A stretch of DNA of 64,000 nt from Dendrocalamus latiflorus (taxonomy: Eukaryota > Streptophyta > Magnoliopsida > Poales > Poaceae): contig CM029654.1 of NCBI GenBank assembly GCA_017311315.1, forward strand, positions 6,889,382 through 6,953,381. Reading direction: 5' to 3'. The notes beneath the pieces are model-generated. The model ran no database searches. It saw only the letters and a program-made list of their open reading frames with translations, and had not been told where the DNA came from. A program made the translations under genes and the position numbers. This document shows positions 12,903 to 23,000 of the stretch, piece by piece (positions within the stretch are counted from its first letter, which is position 1; each line of letters opens with the position of its first letter).

Positions 12903-13287
12903 GGGCCTGTTTGGGAGAGCTCCACCACTAAAAACGTGGATCTGGAGCAGCAGCTTCACCATAGAGCAGCTCCACCGTGGATCTGGGATCCTACCATGGA
13001 GTGTTTGGCTTGTACAGCAGCTCCAGATCCACGAAATTGAGGTTTTGGTGGGAATGACCACTTTTGGTGGGATGGGGTGTGTAACCAGTTGCATTTGTGG
13101 GTAATTACCACCCAACTCCACGGTGGAGCACCCCTTGAGAAGCTCCATGAAATCCATGGATCTGACCCTTAGATACAGGATTTTGGTAGATCCAGATTTC
13201 GCAGAGCTAGAGCGTTTGGGTAAAATTTCGTGGAGTGGAGCTGTTTTTCGTGGATCTGGAGCTGGTGGAGCTCTCCCAAATAGGCCC
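12903..13287. mobile_element. Tourist-like MITE, 385 bp
   Basis: Ends are GGGCCTGTTTGGGAGAGCTC and, reverse complemented, GGGCCTATTTGGGAGAGCTC, with the match continuing through CACCA. Both sides are flanked by TAA (12900-12902, 13288-13290), the 3-bp target expected of PIF/Harbinger Tourist elements. The inside is full of TGGATCTGGAGC/AGCTCCAGATCC repeats in both orientations and could fold extensively. It interrupts the gag start of the Copia remnant and is therefore younger than it. Confidence 0.8.
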
Positions 13288-13628
13288 TAAAGCGCTCAAT
13301 GATGATGAACCAACATTGCTCTAATGAAGGCTGGAGTTAGGGACGTCGAGAAGATATGTCGCCGTCCAAACTCAAGTAAGGTGAAAAGAAATCGGAATGT
13401 TGAGGAGATGTGTCACTGTTCTGTGTCAGGTATGCGTTTAGTAAGTCGTAGTTGAGACCGACTGCCTCATTGTTTTAGAATCCTTGTATCCGAATGGACC
13501 TATACCAGTTGAGTTGAGTTCCTATATGTAGATTGCATGTAGAACGCTTGATGTGGAGGCGTGGCTGGTAGTTCATAATGCATTGAGACTAAAACTAGAG
13601 TATGTCAAGTCAAGATTAAAGGGGAGAT

Positions 13629-13906
13629 TGTTAGAAATAATCTTGACTTAGAGTTCAAGACGTAGTAGAGTCCGTCTCCGTGTGTAATTCAAGTTAAAGT
13701 TATGTCCAACTTGAAGTTCAAATACGCATACAAGTAGGAGATTATTAGCCTTTATATTGAGAAGGCTTGTACCCAATTTTATAAAAAGAAAGAAAAGTAA
13801 GGAAAAACGGAGAGCAAATAACAGAATAGAGAAATTCAGAAATTCTCCTGTGTTTTCTCAATTTATTTGCGATATGTGCGTTTTCTCCTGGATTAAAGTT
13901 GTAACA
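13629..13906 (+). repeat. 3' LTR of the deleted Copia element
   Basis: This 278-bp LTR starts TGTTAGAAAT directly after a purine-rich tract and ends GTAACA. Its last 150 bp repeat the partial 5' LTR (12500-12651), including the AAAGAAAAG-rich stretch and the TTCTCCTGGATTAAAG block before the end. Confidence 0.75.
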
Positions 13907-15710
13907 AGGACTTATGGTTTCTTCCGAAAAAATAAACGGAATAATTTCTTCATCGTCGTTTTGAAGCGATTTATCAGAACATCCTTTTCGATACAGTTTA
14001 TTAACTTATCAATATGTAATTTATTTATAGTCATAAACCATGAGCCACCGATGAAAAGAACAGCACCAAAATCTTCTCAAAGCATACATAAATTACAGAA
14101 GTACAACCTACACCGGCATTAGCTTGTATGGTACCAGCTAGTACTACAGGTCGATGAGTACTTGATTACCACCAATTGCTCTGTTCTATGCCAGAATCCA
14201 GATTATAGAATGGACTGGTGTTGTGTAATTCATACTCTGTCTTACTGCTCCATCGATCTAGAGAAGAATGAGAACTCTGACTAGTCACCACCGACTGCTA
14301 TCGTTCCTATTGGACGCGAGGTTCCACGCGTCAACAGGTGTGGGTGAATTCGGTGCGAGAGAGCCGATCAAGCACCGTGGCCGCGTGGGATCTACCCCTG
14401 AGAAGTCGTGTACGTGAGGTCATTTGTCAATTGACAAATTGAGAAAATCACTTAGTATTTAGCCTTTTGGGCAATAGGACTGTTTGGTGGTTTCAATTTT
14501 TCCCCTAACCAATGTGAGTGAAAATATATCGTTATGCCGTTATCAAAATCTGGTGGGCAAGGCATGAAAATGAAAACAGCTTCTATCTTTTTTAAGTTGG
14601 TTTTTGAACATAATAATTTTCTAAGATGGTTTCTGTAAATTATTTGTAGTAATCACTTAGAACGGAATGACTTCTAATGTTAATATCTCTTACTCTCTTT
14701 ATCTCTCTCGTAATTAGCCAAAAGATAAAGCTACAATACTTTTAAACAAAGCTTAAGATGTGAGCTAAAATAAAATATAGCCTAAATTTTGGCAGCAAAC
14801 TGAACCAAAGCGTTGCCAAATCCGGTTAGCACTACCAAAATTTGCAACCAAATGTAATCTATATGCAATGTAATTAACAAGACAAATCCGATCTTTACCT
14901 AAGTAAATGAGTACCAAATCATTAATTACCTTTGAAGCGCAACTGTTGATGATTCGACATGTGTATCATCCGAGCCATATTACCGGGGGATTCCCCGCAG
15001 GAGGCGCGCCCACGTCATCCCGCCCGCGCGCTCCGGCCGGCGTGTGGCGGGGAATTCCCGTACGGTCGGGGGAGGCATTTTCCTTGTATTTTCCGAAAAT
15101 TATGTAGAGGTCCTTTTTGCGAGGAAAAAGGTCCCTGGCAGTTTTTTTTCAGCGAAATTTTTGCAGGATAGCGCCCCGCGGTTTTCTAAATTACGTACGG
15201 GTCCTCGTTTAGTTACGTACAGGTCCTCAATTTTTTACGAAAAAGACCTTTGGCTTCGTTGCAAATACACATGTGCCCTCGATTTTTTTAAAAAACCTCC
15301 TCGCGAATTATCGCCTCCTCTAATTCGGTACACATGGTGGCTGGCGCAGCGTGTCGCCGCGCCTATGAGGCTAGTTCGTATCAAGCCAGGACAGTTTCGA
15401 AACGCAGATATTTCCTTTTTTTGGGCGTGAAAATTGTCCAACCTTCTTCACTCATGACGTGGGATCCACTCGTCAGTTTGTGGGACCCCAGGATCATTGG
15501 CGGGGAATAACCCATAAAGGAACTTGCTAAAAATTGTTTCCCGCGATTCCTCTGCCGCACAAGGCAATTACCCCAGCATGCCTTCAACGGCCGCAATCCA
15601 GCCCATCGGACGGCCAGACGCGCGCCATCGCGGTACCTCGTGGGATCCCATTCGTTCCTGGTCTTCCAGTGGGCAGCCGGCTCGGGCCGATGAGGCACGG
15701 ATTCATTAGG
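13907..15710. other. Intergenic, no gene seen
   Basis: No domain-bearing ORF. The first kilobase is AT-rich. From about 14950 the sequence is GC-richer, with several short ORFs in overlapping frames on both strands (15044-15713) that show no family resemblance. A CATGACGTGGGATCCAC-like motif near 15451 resembles sequence found in plant repeats. Probably old transposon debris. Confidence 0.4.
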
Positions 15711-15713
15711 CAT

Positions 15714-16275
15714 AATCTATTTAATCCATCAGTTTAAATGGATCGTACTGTATCTTTGGCCTAGGCATAGCCTAAAAGGGTATTATGCCGTGTCGGCCCG
15801 GTCCGAGGCATGAGTAGCCCATCGGGCAGGTTGGCACGGCACATCCACTTGGCCTATGTAGCCTGTTCGGCCTAAAAATAAAAAATTGATTTGTTAAAAA
15901 AATATGTAGAATTAAAAAATACAAATAAATTATAGAAAGTACAAAAATATACATTAAATCATATAAATTGTAGAATATACATAATAAATTGTAGAAAATG
16001 TACAAATAGCACATTAAATTATAAAAATTATAGAAAAATCATATTAAATTGTAGACATCATGCATATGGCCTAATGGGCCATGCCATGCCGTGCCAGGCT
16101 AGGTCTGGCACTGTTCGTGCCGTGCCGTGCTAGCACGGTGGCACGAGCCTCCGGTCCAGGCACACCCCATGGCCTTGTGTTGTACCGGCCTGACCCACCG
16201 GCATTCGTGCCGAGTCGTGCCAATATTACCGTTTCTTGGGTCGATCCGTTTGGCATGACCTATTTGGCCATCTCT
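15714..16275. mobile_element. Degenerate hAT-like element with CGTGCC subterminal repeats
   Basis: Two GC-rich flanks packed with GCCGTGCC/GGCACGGC-type words surround an AT-rich core (about 15880-16055) in which a unit of roughly 30 bp, like AAATTGTAGAAAATATACA, is repeated. The right end ATTTGGCCATCTCTG resembles a hAT terminus (CAGAGATGGCCAAAT reversed). A clear left terminus and TSD were not found. A related GC-rich word set recurs at 57885-58880. Confidence 0.4.
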
Positions 16276-16314
16276 GGTCTTCCTTCCCCCTCTTAGATTT
16301 TACTGATATTTTTT

Positions 16315-16640
16315 TGCTATGGTTTATAGCTAAAAATAGATAAGTAATGACCGAAATAAATGATTTTTAGAAGAAGAGGAGGAGCGGTGAAAAAATACGG
16401 AAGAGATATGTGCATGTAACGATAGCGAAAGGAGTGAAGTGTATGATACACATGTGACCTTATAGTTTATTTCTAGAGTAAGACGGTAATGAGAAGGGTG
16501 AAGAAGTGGCTTTGAAAAAACCAAATATTTATACTTTGCTTTGGCTTTTCTAAACAGCTCGTCGCCACTACAATGCCTTGACTGCCTTCCCTGGGCACAA
16601 ACAACCCAAAAGCCACAAGTCACAGCCAAAAGCCATAAGT
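16315..16640 (+). mobile_element. MITE remnant related to the 29252 copy
   Basis: The segment follows the same order as 29252-29545: a GGTTTTTAGCTAAAAATA-like start, a GAGCGGT block, GAGAGATGTGTGCA-like and GATAGGAGCGAAAGGAGTG-like blocks, a GTGTGATAC block, and a tail with AATATTTATA and GGCTTTTCTAAAC. No ORF with meaning; ends not defined. Confidence 0.45.
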
Positions 16641-16710
16641 TTCAGCAAGAAAGAACAGGACCTACAAGAAGTATCGCTTTTACGTGTCTCTAGTAACATA
16701 GATTTAGGTG

Positions 16711-16990
16711 GTGCTCGGTTGGGCTGATTTTTTGTGGTTTATGGCTGAATTTTCACTGTAGCTGGCTGAAATTACACTGTAACTGATGGTGGCTTATTTG
16801 GCATAATTAAATTTAAAAAATTTAAAAATGGAAAAAACGGGTTAACCCATCACGTATAATACAAACGAATATAGGAAAAAATAACCGGCAAAAAGGTTCA
16901 AAAAATACGAAAAGTCAGAAAAAGACGAAATTTAGGAATAGTGAAAAATAAGCTGGAAGCCAAAAGTTCAAACCCAAACAAGCGGGGCCT
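16711..16990 (+). mobile_element. MITE with GCTCGGTTGGGCTGA terminus (copy 1)
   Basis: About 280 bp running from GTGCTCGGTTGGGCTGA to CCAAACAAGCGGGGCC, which are imperfect inverted ends. Shared interior blocks are CACTGTAGCTGGCTGAA, GGCTTATTTGGCATAATTAA, the CCCATCACGTATAATACAAA stretch and ATAACCGGCAAAAA. The same blocks occur inverted at 48716-48960 and direct at 60482-60750. Confidence 0.6.
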
Positions 16991-16992
16991 TA

Positions 16993-17258
16993 GGGGTGTT
17001 CATATCGGGTAGAAGTTAATATGAACATCTAGCTTCTTGAAATGGTTTCTCCACTCCTCTTGGTCTCACCTGGCTCCGATGATAAGGCAAGGGCCACGGA
17101 CACATTACGCATCGCACTCCTCCCCCTGCTGTCTTGCGCATGCATCTCTTTCTCACTTTTTCCGTCGCCTGCCCACTTCTTCTAAATGCCACTTCTTTCA
17201 GCAACTACTATTCAGTTTTAGCCTAAAGTCATTAGTCGTAGCCAATACGAACACCCCC
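16993..17258 (-). mobile_element. Tourist-like MITE, 266 bp
   Basis: The ends GGGGTGTTCATAT and ATACGAACACCCCC are inverted repeats, flanked by TTA at 16990-16992 and 17259-17261, the target preference of PIF/Harbinger MITEs. Reversed, its sequence follows the 29252-29545 repeat (GTTCATATTGGCT, ATTTCAAGAAG, TAGATATTTATA blocks). It lies directly beside another MITE and just before a Copia LTR, so this is a nest of insertions. Confidence 0.65.
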
Positions 17259-17271
17259 TTATAGCCATAAT

Positions 17272-19345
17272 TGTTGGGATATGGATATGCTATACTAGCG
17301 CGGATTAAAATTTTCCACTGGGTAAACCAAGAAGTTATATGAATAAGAGATCATAAATCGTTAACATTAGACGCATAGTACAGCGAAAGTAGAGTTGAAG
17401 CAACTAGCTCAACGTAGTACACATCGGTGTAGTGGAAGTAATCGATTATTCTCTAGCCAAACATCTCCTTCTCGCGATCATCCCGATCAGCGGTGTAGTC
17501 GCAACAGCATCTCTACCAAAGTCCATACATCTAAGGATGTAATGCATGTGCCAGTGTACTAGCACCAGCACGCATGCCAGAGCTTGTGAGAGGTAAGGGC
17601 TAGGGTTTTGGAGCGTGTGAACCATATGCATCTAGGCCTGGATATCGAGCTGGCTCGGCTCGGTCTGGCTCGGTAGGATAACGAGCTGGCTCGAGCTGGC
17701 TCGTTATAACTAACGAGCTAAAAAGCTAGCTCGGCTCGGCTCGACGACAAGCTCGAGCTAGCTCGTTTGGCTCGTGAGCCAGGGCCAAAAAATGTCTCCA
17801 TCATATATTCATCCATGGAAGCATGGCTCGTTTGACTTGTTTAGCTCGTTTGGGTACAATAGAGTACAAATTAACACATGCATGGCTCGTTTGGGTACAA
17901 TAGAGTACAAATTTACACATTAACACATGCAATAAAGTACAAATTAGGTCCATGGAAGCAGCATATGCATATCTAAATTCCTGGAAGCATGGCTCGTTTG
18001 GCTCGTGAGCGGCTCGCGAGCTGGCTCGAGTTGGCTCGTTATAGCTAACAAGCTAAAATCTTGGCTCGGCTCGGCTCGTTATCCTAACGAGCTGAGCCAA
18101 CCACGAGCCGAGCGAGCTAACGAGCTTCGAGTTTTTCGTCCAGGCCTATATGCATCCCTCAACTCTACGCCTATCTTAATATAGCCCCTAGTTAGAATCC
18201 TACATTAGGGGCTCGACAAGGTGCGAAGCCCACTTGGCCTATTAGTAACGGATCCAATCCAAACTGATGTATTCCAACCTATTAAGTGTATGACCATATA
18301 GATTTATATATATTTAGACATGGTCCGAAAACTCCTTTCTGATTCACAACTTAGTAGTGGTCCCTAGTAAAACATATCGACTCCCAAATATATATAAAGA
18401 TTATATCGGACAAATCTATATAGTACTTATGTACCGATCTCTTTGCCTCACGATGCTACATCAAACTCAAGGTGAGAAGCGTGTCATCCTATGATAGCTT
18501 AATTCTTTACTCGAACATATAGTGGATTATTCAATTGTGATTGACTCCTCAACCATATTCAGCATGGCTATGCACTTGTTTAATCCAACCACATCGAAGG
18601 GCCCAAAGATATCTCTTCTGTTATTAGCAAGGATCGTTAATTTCATCTTGATCACTCATATTCCTTCGCATGTTTCATAGTAAACTTAAAAGCTATCATC
18701 ATAACCACCTAGTTACGAAGTAGTTTTTGGCAACTCCTTAGTAAACTATTACACATGTAGAAAGCAATAACGATGTTAGGTCTAAGCATCCTATATACAC
18801 TATGTATAAGACCAACTGATGGCACTTAAGAATATAATAATTCCTGTAGTGTCATATAGTAGATCAATTTAACACTATATTCTTTAACATGTGTCTATAC
18901 TATTAATTTGATATCACTATATTCATGATCCATGAAATATGATCGTTAATAGTACATGTGTTGATCTATAGATCATAATTGTCCCATATAATGATATAAT
19001 AGCATGGATAATTTAGAATAACATCAAAACATGAATAAAGGGATTCACAAACAAGTCACACACTTGTTGATCAATATGAAAGACATTTATTCAAGAAATA
19101 AAACAATATATTATTTAAAGAATCATAAGCATAAAAGTGATACAATCATCTTCATCATCGCCTATAGGGTATATCACTAACAATCTCCCATTTGAACTAG
19201 AGTTAATCATGTAAGTATCTAATACACATAGCTCTTATATGTGTCTTATGCTTTGGCTAAAAGAGAGACTTTGTTAACAGATCAACAATATTTAAATCCA
19301 TGTGCATTTCGTATATTTTTACATCACCGAAATATTTAAATCCAT
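17272..19345 (-). mobile_element. 3' end of a BARE/Angela-like Copia element
   Basis: Read on the minus strand: a pol C-terminal fragment (about 19345-19257, words KYFGDVKIYEMH and VDLLTKSLF, the end of the Copia RNase H), then a polypurine tract (AATGGGAGAT near 19192-19183), then an LTR from 19182 (TGTTAGTGATATACCC) to 17272 (...ATCCCAACA). The LTR start (CCCTATAGGCGATGATGAAG) resembles BARE-type LTRs. The rest of the element is missing: pol stops where the protease gene's leader begins. Without its nested hAT element the LTR is about 1.4 kb. Confidence 0.75.
17633..18148. mobile_element. Non-autonomous hAT element, 516 bp
   Basis: It begins TAGGCCTGGA and ends TCCAGGCCTA (written on +), and is flanked by an exact 8-bp duplication TATGCATC at 17625-17632 and 18149-18156, the hAT signature. 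The subterminal 100 bp on each side are packed with GGCTCG/CGAGCC words in inverted arrangement, and both contain GGATAACGAGC, typical of transposase-binding repeats. The core holds short direct repeats of CATGGCTCGTTTGG...ACAATAGAGTACAAATT. No transposase. It interrupts the Copia LTR and is younger than it. Confidence 0.9.
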
Positions 19346-19713
19346 GAGTCCCCCGTTGTGCCGTCCTGCTTCGTGCCGCCGCGCACTGCACTTTTTCACA
19401 TCGCCGCCCCTCCACAAGTAGTCTTATTCCTCGAGTGCCGAGTCCAGGAACGGGCACCGCCGGCTTCTTCCTTCCTTCCTTCCTTGCTGCCCGCTGCATC
19501 TCCGTCACTTCCGAAGACCAAACAAAACCCGTACCGGAGGGGGGGGGGGGGGGGGGGATTGCAAATCCTGGGGCCCTAGATTTGGGCGGATTTGCTCCGG
19601 CGAGGGCGGAATCGGCTCGCGGCTCCGGTGTTTGGGGCAGGTGGGAACGAGATCTATGCGCGGGGGAGGAGGAGTGGGGGAGGGGAGTGGGCTGAGGGGG
19701 AGCGGCGGGGGCA
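19346..19713 (+). promoter_or_regulatory. Promoter/5' leader region of the protease gene
   Basis: About 370 bp between the Copia fragment and the start codon. It is GC-rich, with a short TTCC repeat (about 19467-19487) and a run of 19 G (19539-19557). TATA-like TATTTAAAT lies at 19332-19340, at the Copia boundary, but no transcription start can be fixed. An upstream ATG at 19656 precedes the main start. Confidence 0.5.
19539..19557 (+). repeat. G19 homopolymer in the protease leader
   Basis: An uninterrupted run of 19 G about 157 nt before the start codon on the sense strand. It could form a G-quadruplex in RNA or promoter DNA and is a likely length-variable microsatellite; the exact length may also be a sequencing estimate. 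Confidence 0.85.
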
Positions 19714-20075
19714 ATGGCGGAGGCGGCGGGGTCGTCGTCCGCGGCCGCGGTGGCGCTGGTGATGCTCGTCGTGGTGCCGGCGCTGGCGCTGCTGGTGCGG
19801 CGGAGGTGGCGGCGCGCCGCGGCCCGGAGGGAGGAGGTGCGGCACCTCGCGCGGCTCGCGGCGGAGGAGTCCGAGCTGGCGGAGCGGGAGTCGGTGCTCG
19901 CGTACTACTCGGAGCTGTTCCCAGGCGTGGTGCACGCGGTGGAGGTGCCCGAGGCGCCGATGTGGGCGCCCCCCGCGGCGGTTCCGGCGCGGGAGGAGGA
20001 GCTGGCGGAGGCGCCGCAGCCTCCGGCGGGGGCCAAGGGGGTCTGCGCGGTGTGCTTCAGGCCGACGACGTTTAG
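19656..20075 (+). other. Upstream ORF overlapping the protease start
   Basis: An ATG at 19656 lies in weak context (T at -3, C at +4) and opens a Gly/Arg-rich frame that runs past the main ATG (19714) to 20075, out of frame with it. The main ATG has G at -3 and G at +4. If the transcript starts upstream of 19656, ribosomes would need leaky scanning to reach the main ORF. The encoded peptide is compositional and resembles nothing. Confidence 0.4.
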
Positions 20076-23000
20076 GTGCAAGCAGTGCAAGGCCGTCAAG
20101 TACTGGTGAGTGGGCTGAAACCCTGTTCCTAATGCCCTTTTCAATTTTCATGAAGTTTCAGCGGGTGATTGGGCAATTGATTGGGTATAGTCTGCGATCT
20201 GTACAATTGGGAGTGGGGATGCCTTTTTTTTTTTTGTAGAAATTTGGGTGTTGGTAACATGTAATTGGCTAGTAGTTCGACAATATTTGAATTTTGCCCC
20301 CAATTTTTGGTGCTGCGAACATAACTGCTAGCCAAGTGAGTGAGGGCTATTGCTAATGCTAACCCTCCATTTAGTCTTTTTATTTGTGTCTGTAATTTCA
20401 ATTTCGGAGAATCTTAGGTGGATGTACAGCATCGCTAATAGAAACGCGGATTTGATAGAACTTTGCTTGTGAATTGGTCAGCTATTGTAGTAATCTGAAA
20501 CCAACTAGGATCTCCAATGGCTCAATTCTGTTATTTTCGTTAACGGTGTGTTTCCTCGTAAATTTAACATTTGTTTTGGGTCCCTGAGAGTCTGAGACCC
20601 TGACTTCAAGTTCTCTGCCTATCGGTTCTAAACACCTATGTTAGGTTGTTGTTGTTTTTTATCAACCGACATAGGCCACAACCTGCCTTGGGCTGTTAAC
20701 TATCACATAGCTATTCACATGTTTTCTGGATGAGCACGGTACCATTTTCATGGGACAATGTGTTACCTGTTGTCATGGACATTACTGGCATTGATCTGTT
20801 TCAAGATGTATCCTATCACAAAGCGCAGATGCTCTAAAGGGTGGCAACATCTATGGGCAGCATCTGTAGATGTATTATTAAACCATGTGCAAGAAAATTG
20901 TGTGACTCTGAAATGTGGTTACCAGTGAATAATACACAATATTTATTTTATGTGCATGGTCACATTTGCATAAACCTATTTACTAATTAATTCCTTCTGG
21001 CTAAGTAATTTACATTGACAGAAAAATGGTTTTTTGTTAAAAAGTACCCGTATGCTGAATTGATTGTGGGGGTACCCTATTATTATGGATTACATGTAAA
21101 AAAATTGCCAGTGCCTCCACGTATGATATGCTTGTTAGATGGTGGTGAGTAAATGCACCAGCTAACGAGTGGTGCTACAATAATACCTTTGCACTTAATG
21201 TTTTTAGAGAAGCAGTACAGCTGTCCAATATTAGCTAAAGGCCCTGTTCTTAAGTGGCTTTTGGCTTTTCTACATTATCTAGTTTTTAAACGAAATGGTT
21301 TTTTAGGATGGGATCTACTAGTTAATTGTAGCACATACTGTACCGACTTCATTTATATCGGCAAAAACCACGCGTGAATTTTAGTTACTCTGTAATCTCT
21401 CACACGAACAGCCAAAAGTTACAAGCCGCAGCCAAAAGGCACAAAAAGAACAGGCCCTTACTGACATGCATTGACTCTCATCGTCAGTCCAGGTTTTATG
21501 GCTTGATTTGTGGCCATATTAGCCCCCGTGTTGGCTGATTTACCAACGCACTTCCGTTGGGAATGGAAGGATGGTCTGCATCAGTACATATGTACACTAC
21601 CGTGCAATTTTAGGTCACTTTGGTAGACCTGAGAACTTAGGTTGTCCAAATCCAACTGCTGTTGGCTGAATTTAGGCATTTCCGTTCCTTTTTTCTGATG
21701 GTACTGTCATTGTTTAAAGTAATAGTGTTGAGTATAGTTTCATTCAATTTTGAACTTTCTTATACATATCTTTATCTTTTTTGTGAGCTTGAAGTTGCTT
21801 AATCATATAATTTGGATGCTATAGGACGGGCATCCTGCAAAATTTCTTTGAAACTAGAAATGTAAGACAATGAATAAATAGAGTTTCTAGTCTCTCCACT
21901 TCTTCATCTAAGTCTCAGAGCCTTGGCGGTGGCATGGCTGGTGCCCTACCATTGGTCCGAGGATCTGTACCCAACCAATACCGACCACAACATTTGGTGT
22001 TAGAGCCAATTGCTGCTCCGTTGTCAATGGCAAGCAGTGGGGGTTTCGATCCCATGAAGGCCCGAGCTTCATGGTTTCACTACCTAGAGCTTCCGACCTT
22101 TGATGGCAAAGACCTGCAACCTTGGTTGAATCGCTTTGAGCAATTCCTCAAGGAGCAGCGGACGGTGGAGGAGGAGTGGTTGGCATCGCACCACCTAACG
22201 GAGAATGCCGCTCTGTGGTACCGGCAGTTGGAGTGTGTGCTCGGGGTGCAGACATGGCCAAACAGTATCACGCGGGGGTATTGTAGTGATGCTACATATT
22301 TGGATTGTTTGATAGCATTGGCAGTATATTGCGGATTAGAAATATAGTAATTAGTTTCTTTATTATTTGGGTTTATTTCTTTTCAGATTTATTCCATATA
22401 TTAGGGATAAGTTTCTTATTATTAGGGATTGGTTTTTCAAATATAGTGATAGGTTTCTTAGGGGTCAAGTCTAGCACTGTACCTATTATCATCACCTATT
22501 ATCATCAAGCAATGAATAATCACACAAGTCTCTAGTCTCCCTCTTCTTCTAAAATCAAATCTCAAAGCCTCTCTACCATGTCAGGGAAGAGCCCTGCCGG
22601 TGGCTAGATGAGGGCGAGCGTCCTTCTCTCGGTCCTCGGATCTGTACCCAACCACTGACCACAACGATATGTTAATACAGACAACAATTGACACTTGGAT
22701 GTCCTTATCTGATTACCACTAGTTCTAGCACACTGTGTTAACTGTTTCTGGTTATCATTAGTTGGGAATTGTTAAATGAGAACCATCACCAAAGTAGGAG
22801 AAAGAGAACTAAGTTTCTAGTCATTGGATCTGATCTTGGCAGCTCGGATGAGCCACTAAAAGCCGTCAACACCTTTCAACTAAACCCCGCTGAATTACAC
22901 ACAGCCCCCCACCCAAAAAGAAAGAACCATAGTTCAAGGCATGATAGCATGTGTGACCTAAGTAACTGTAGTTATACTCTCCTTCCCCCACTACAAGTAC

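Larger units (their letters stand above)
12500..13906 (+). mobile_element. Deleted Ty1/copia retrotransposon remnant
   Basis: A partial 5' LTR (12500-12651, ending GTTGTAACA) is followed by TGGTATCAGAG, the initiator-Met tRNA primer site. A start codon and a gag-like opening follow, with words NYAAWAIKMKKTFLAKG around 12844-12900. A polypurine tract (TAAAGGGGAGAT) precedes the 3' LTR, 13629-13906, which begins TGTTAG and ends GTAACA. The LTR copies match well over the last 150 bp. The start of the 5' LTR is missing and almost all gag-pol is deleted. A Tourist-like MITE sits in the gag start. Confidence 0.75.

Noticed and set aside
19632..20151. Gly-rich + ORF and Arg/His-rich - ORF over protease exon 1
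   Set aside because: Out-of-frame shadows of the real exon; only the uATG at 19656 was kept as a regulatory note.
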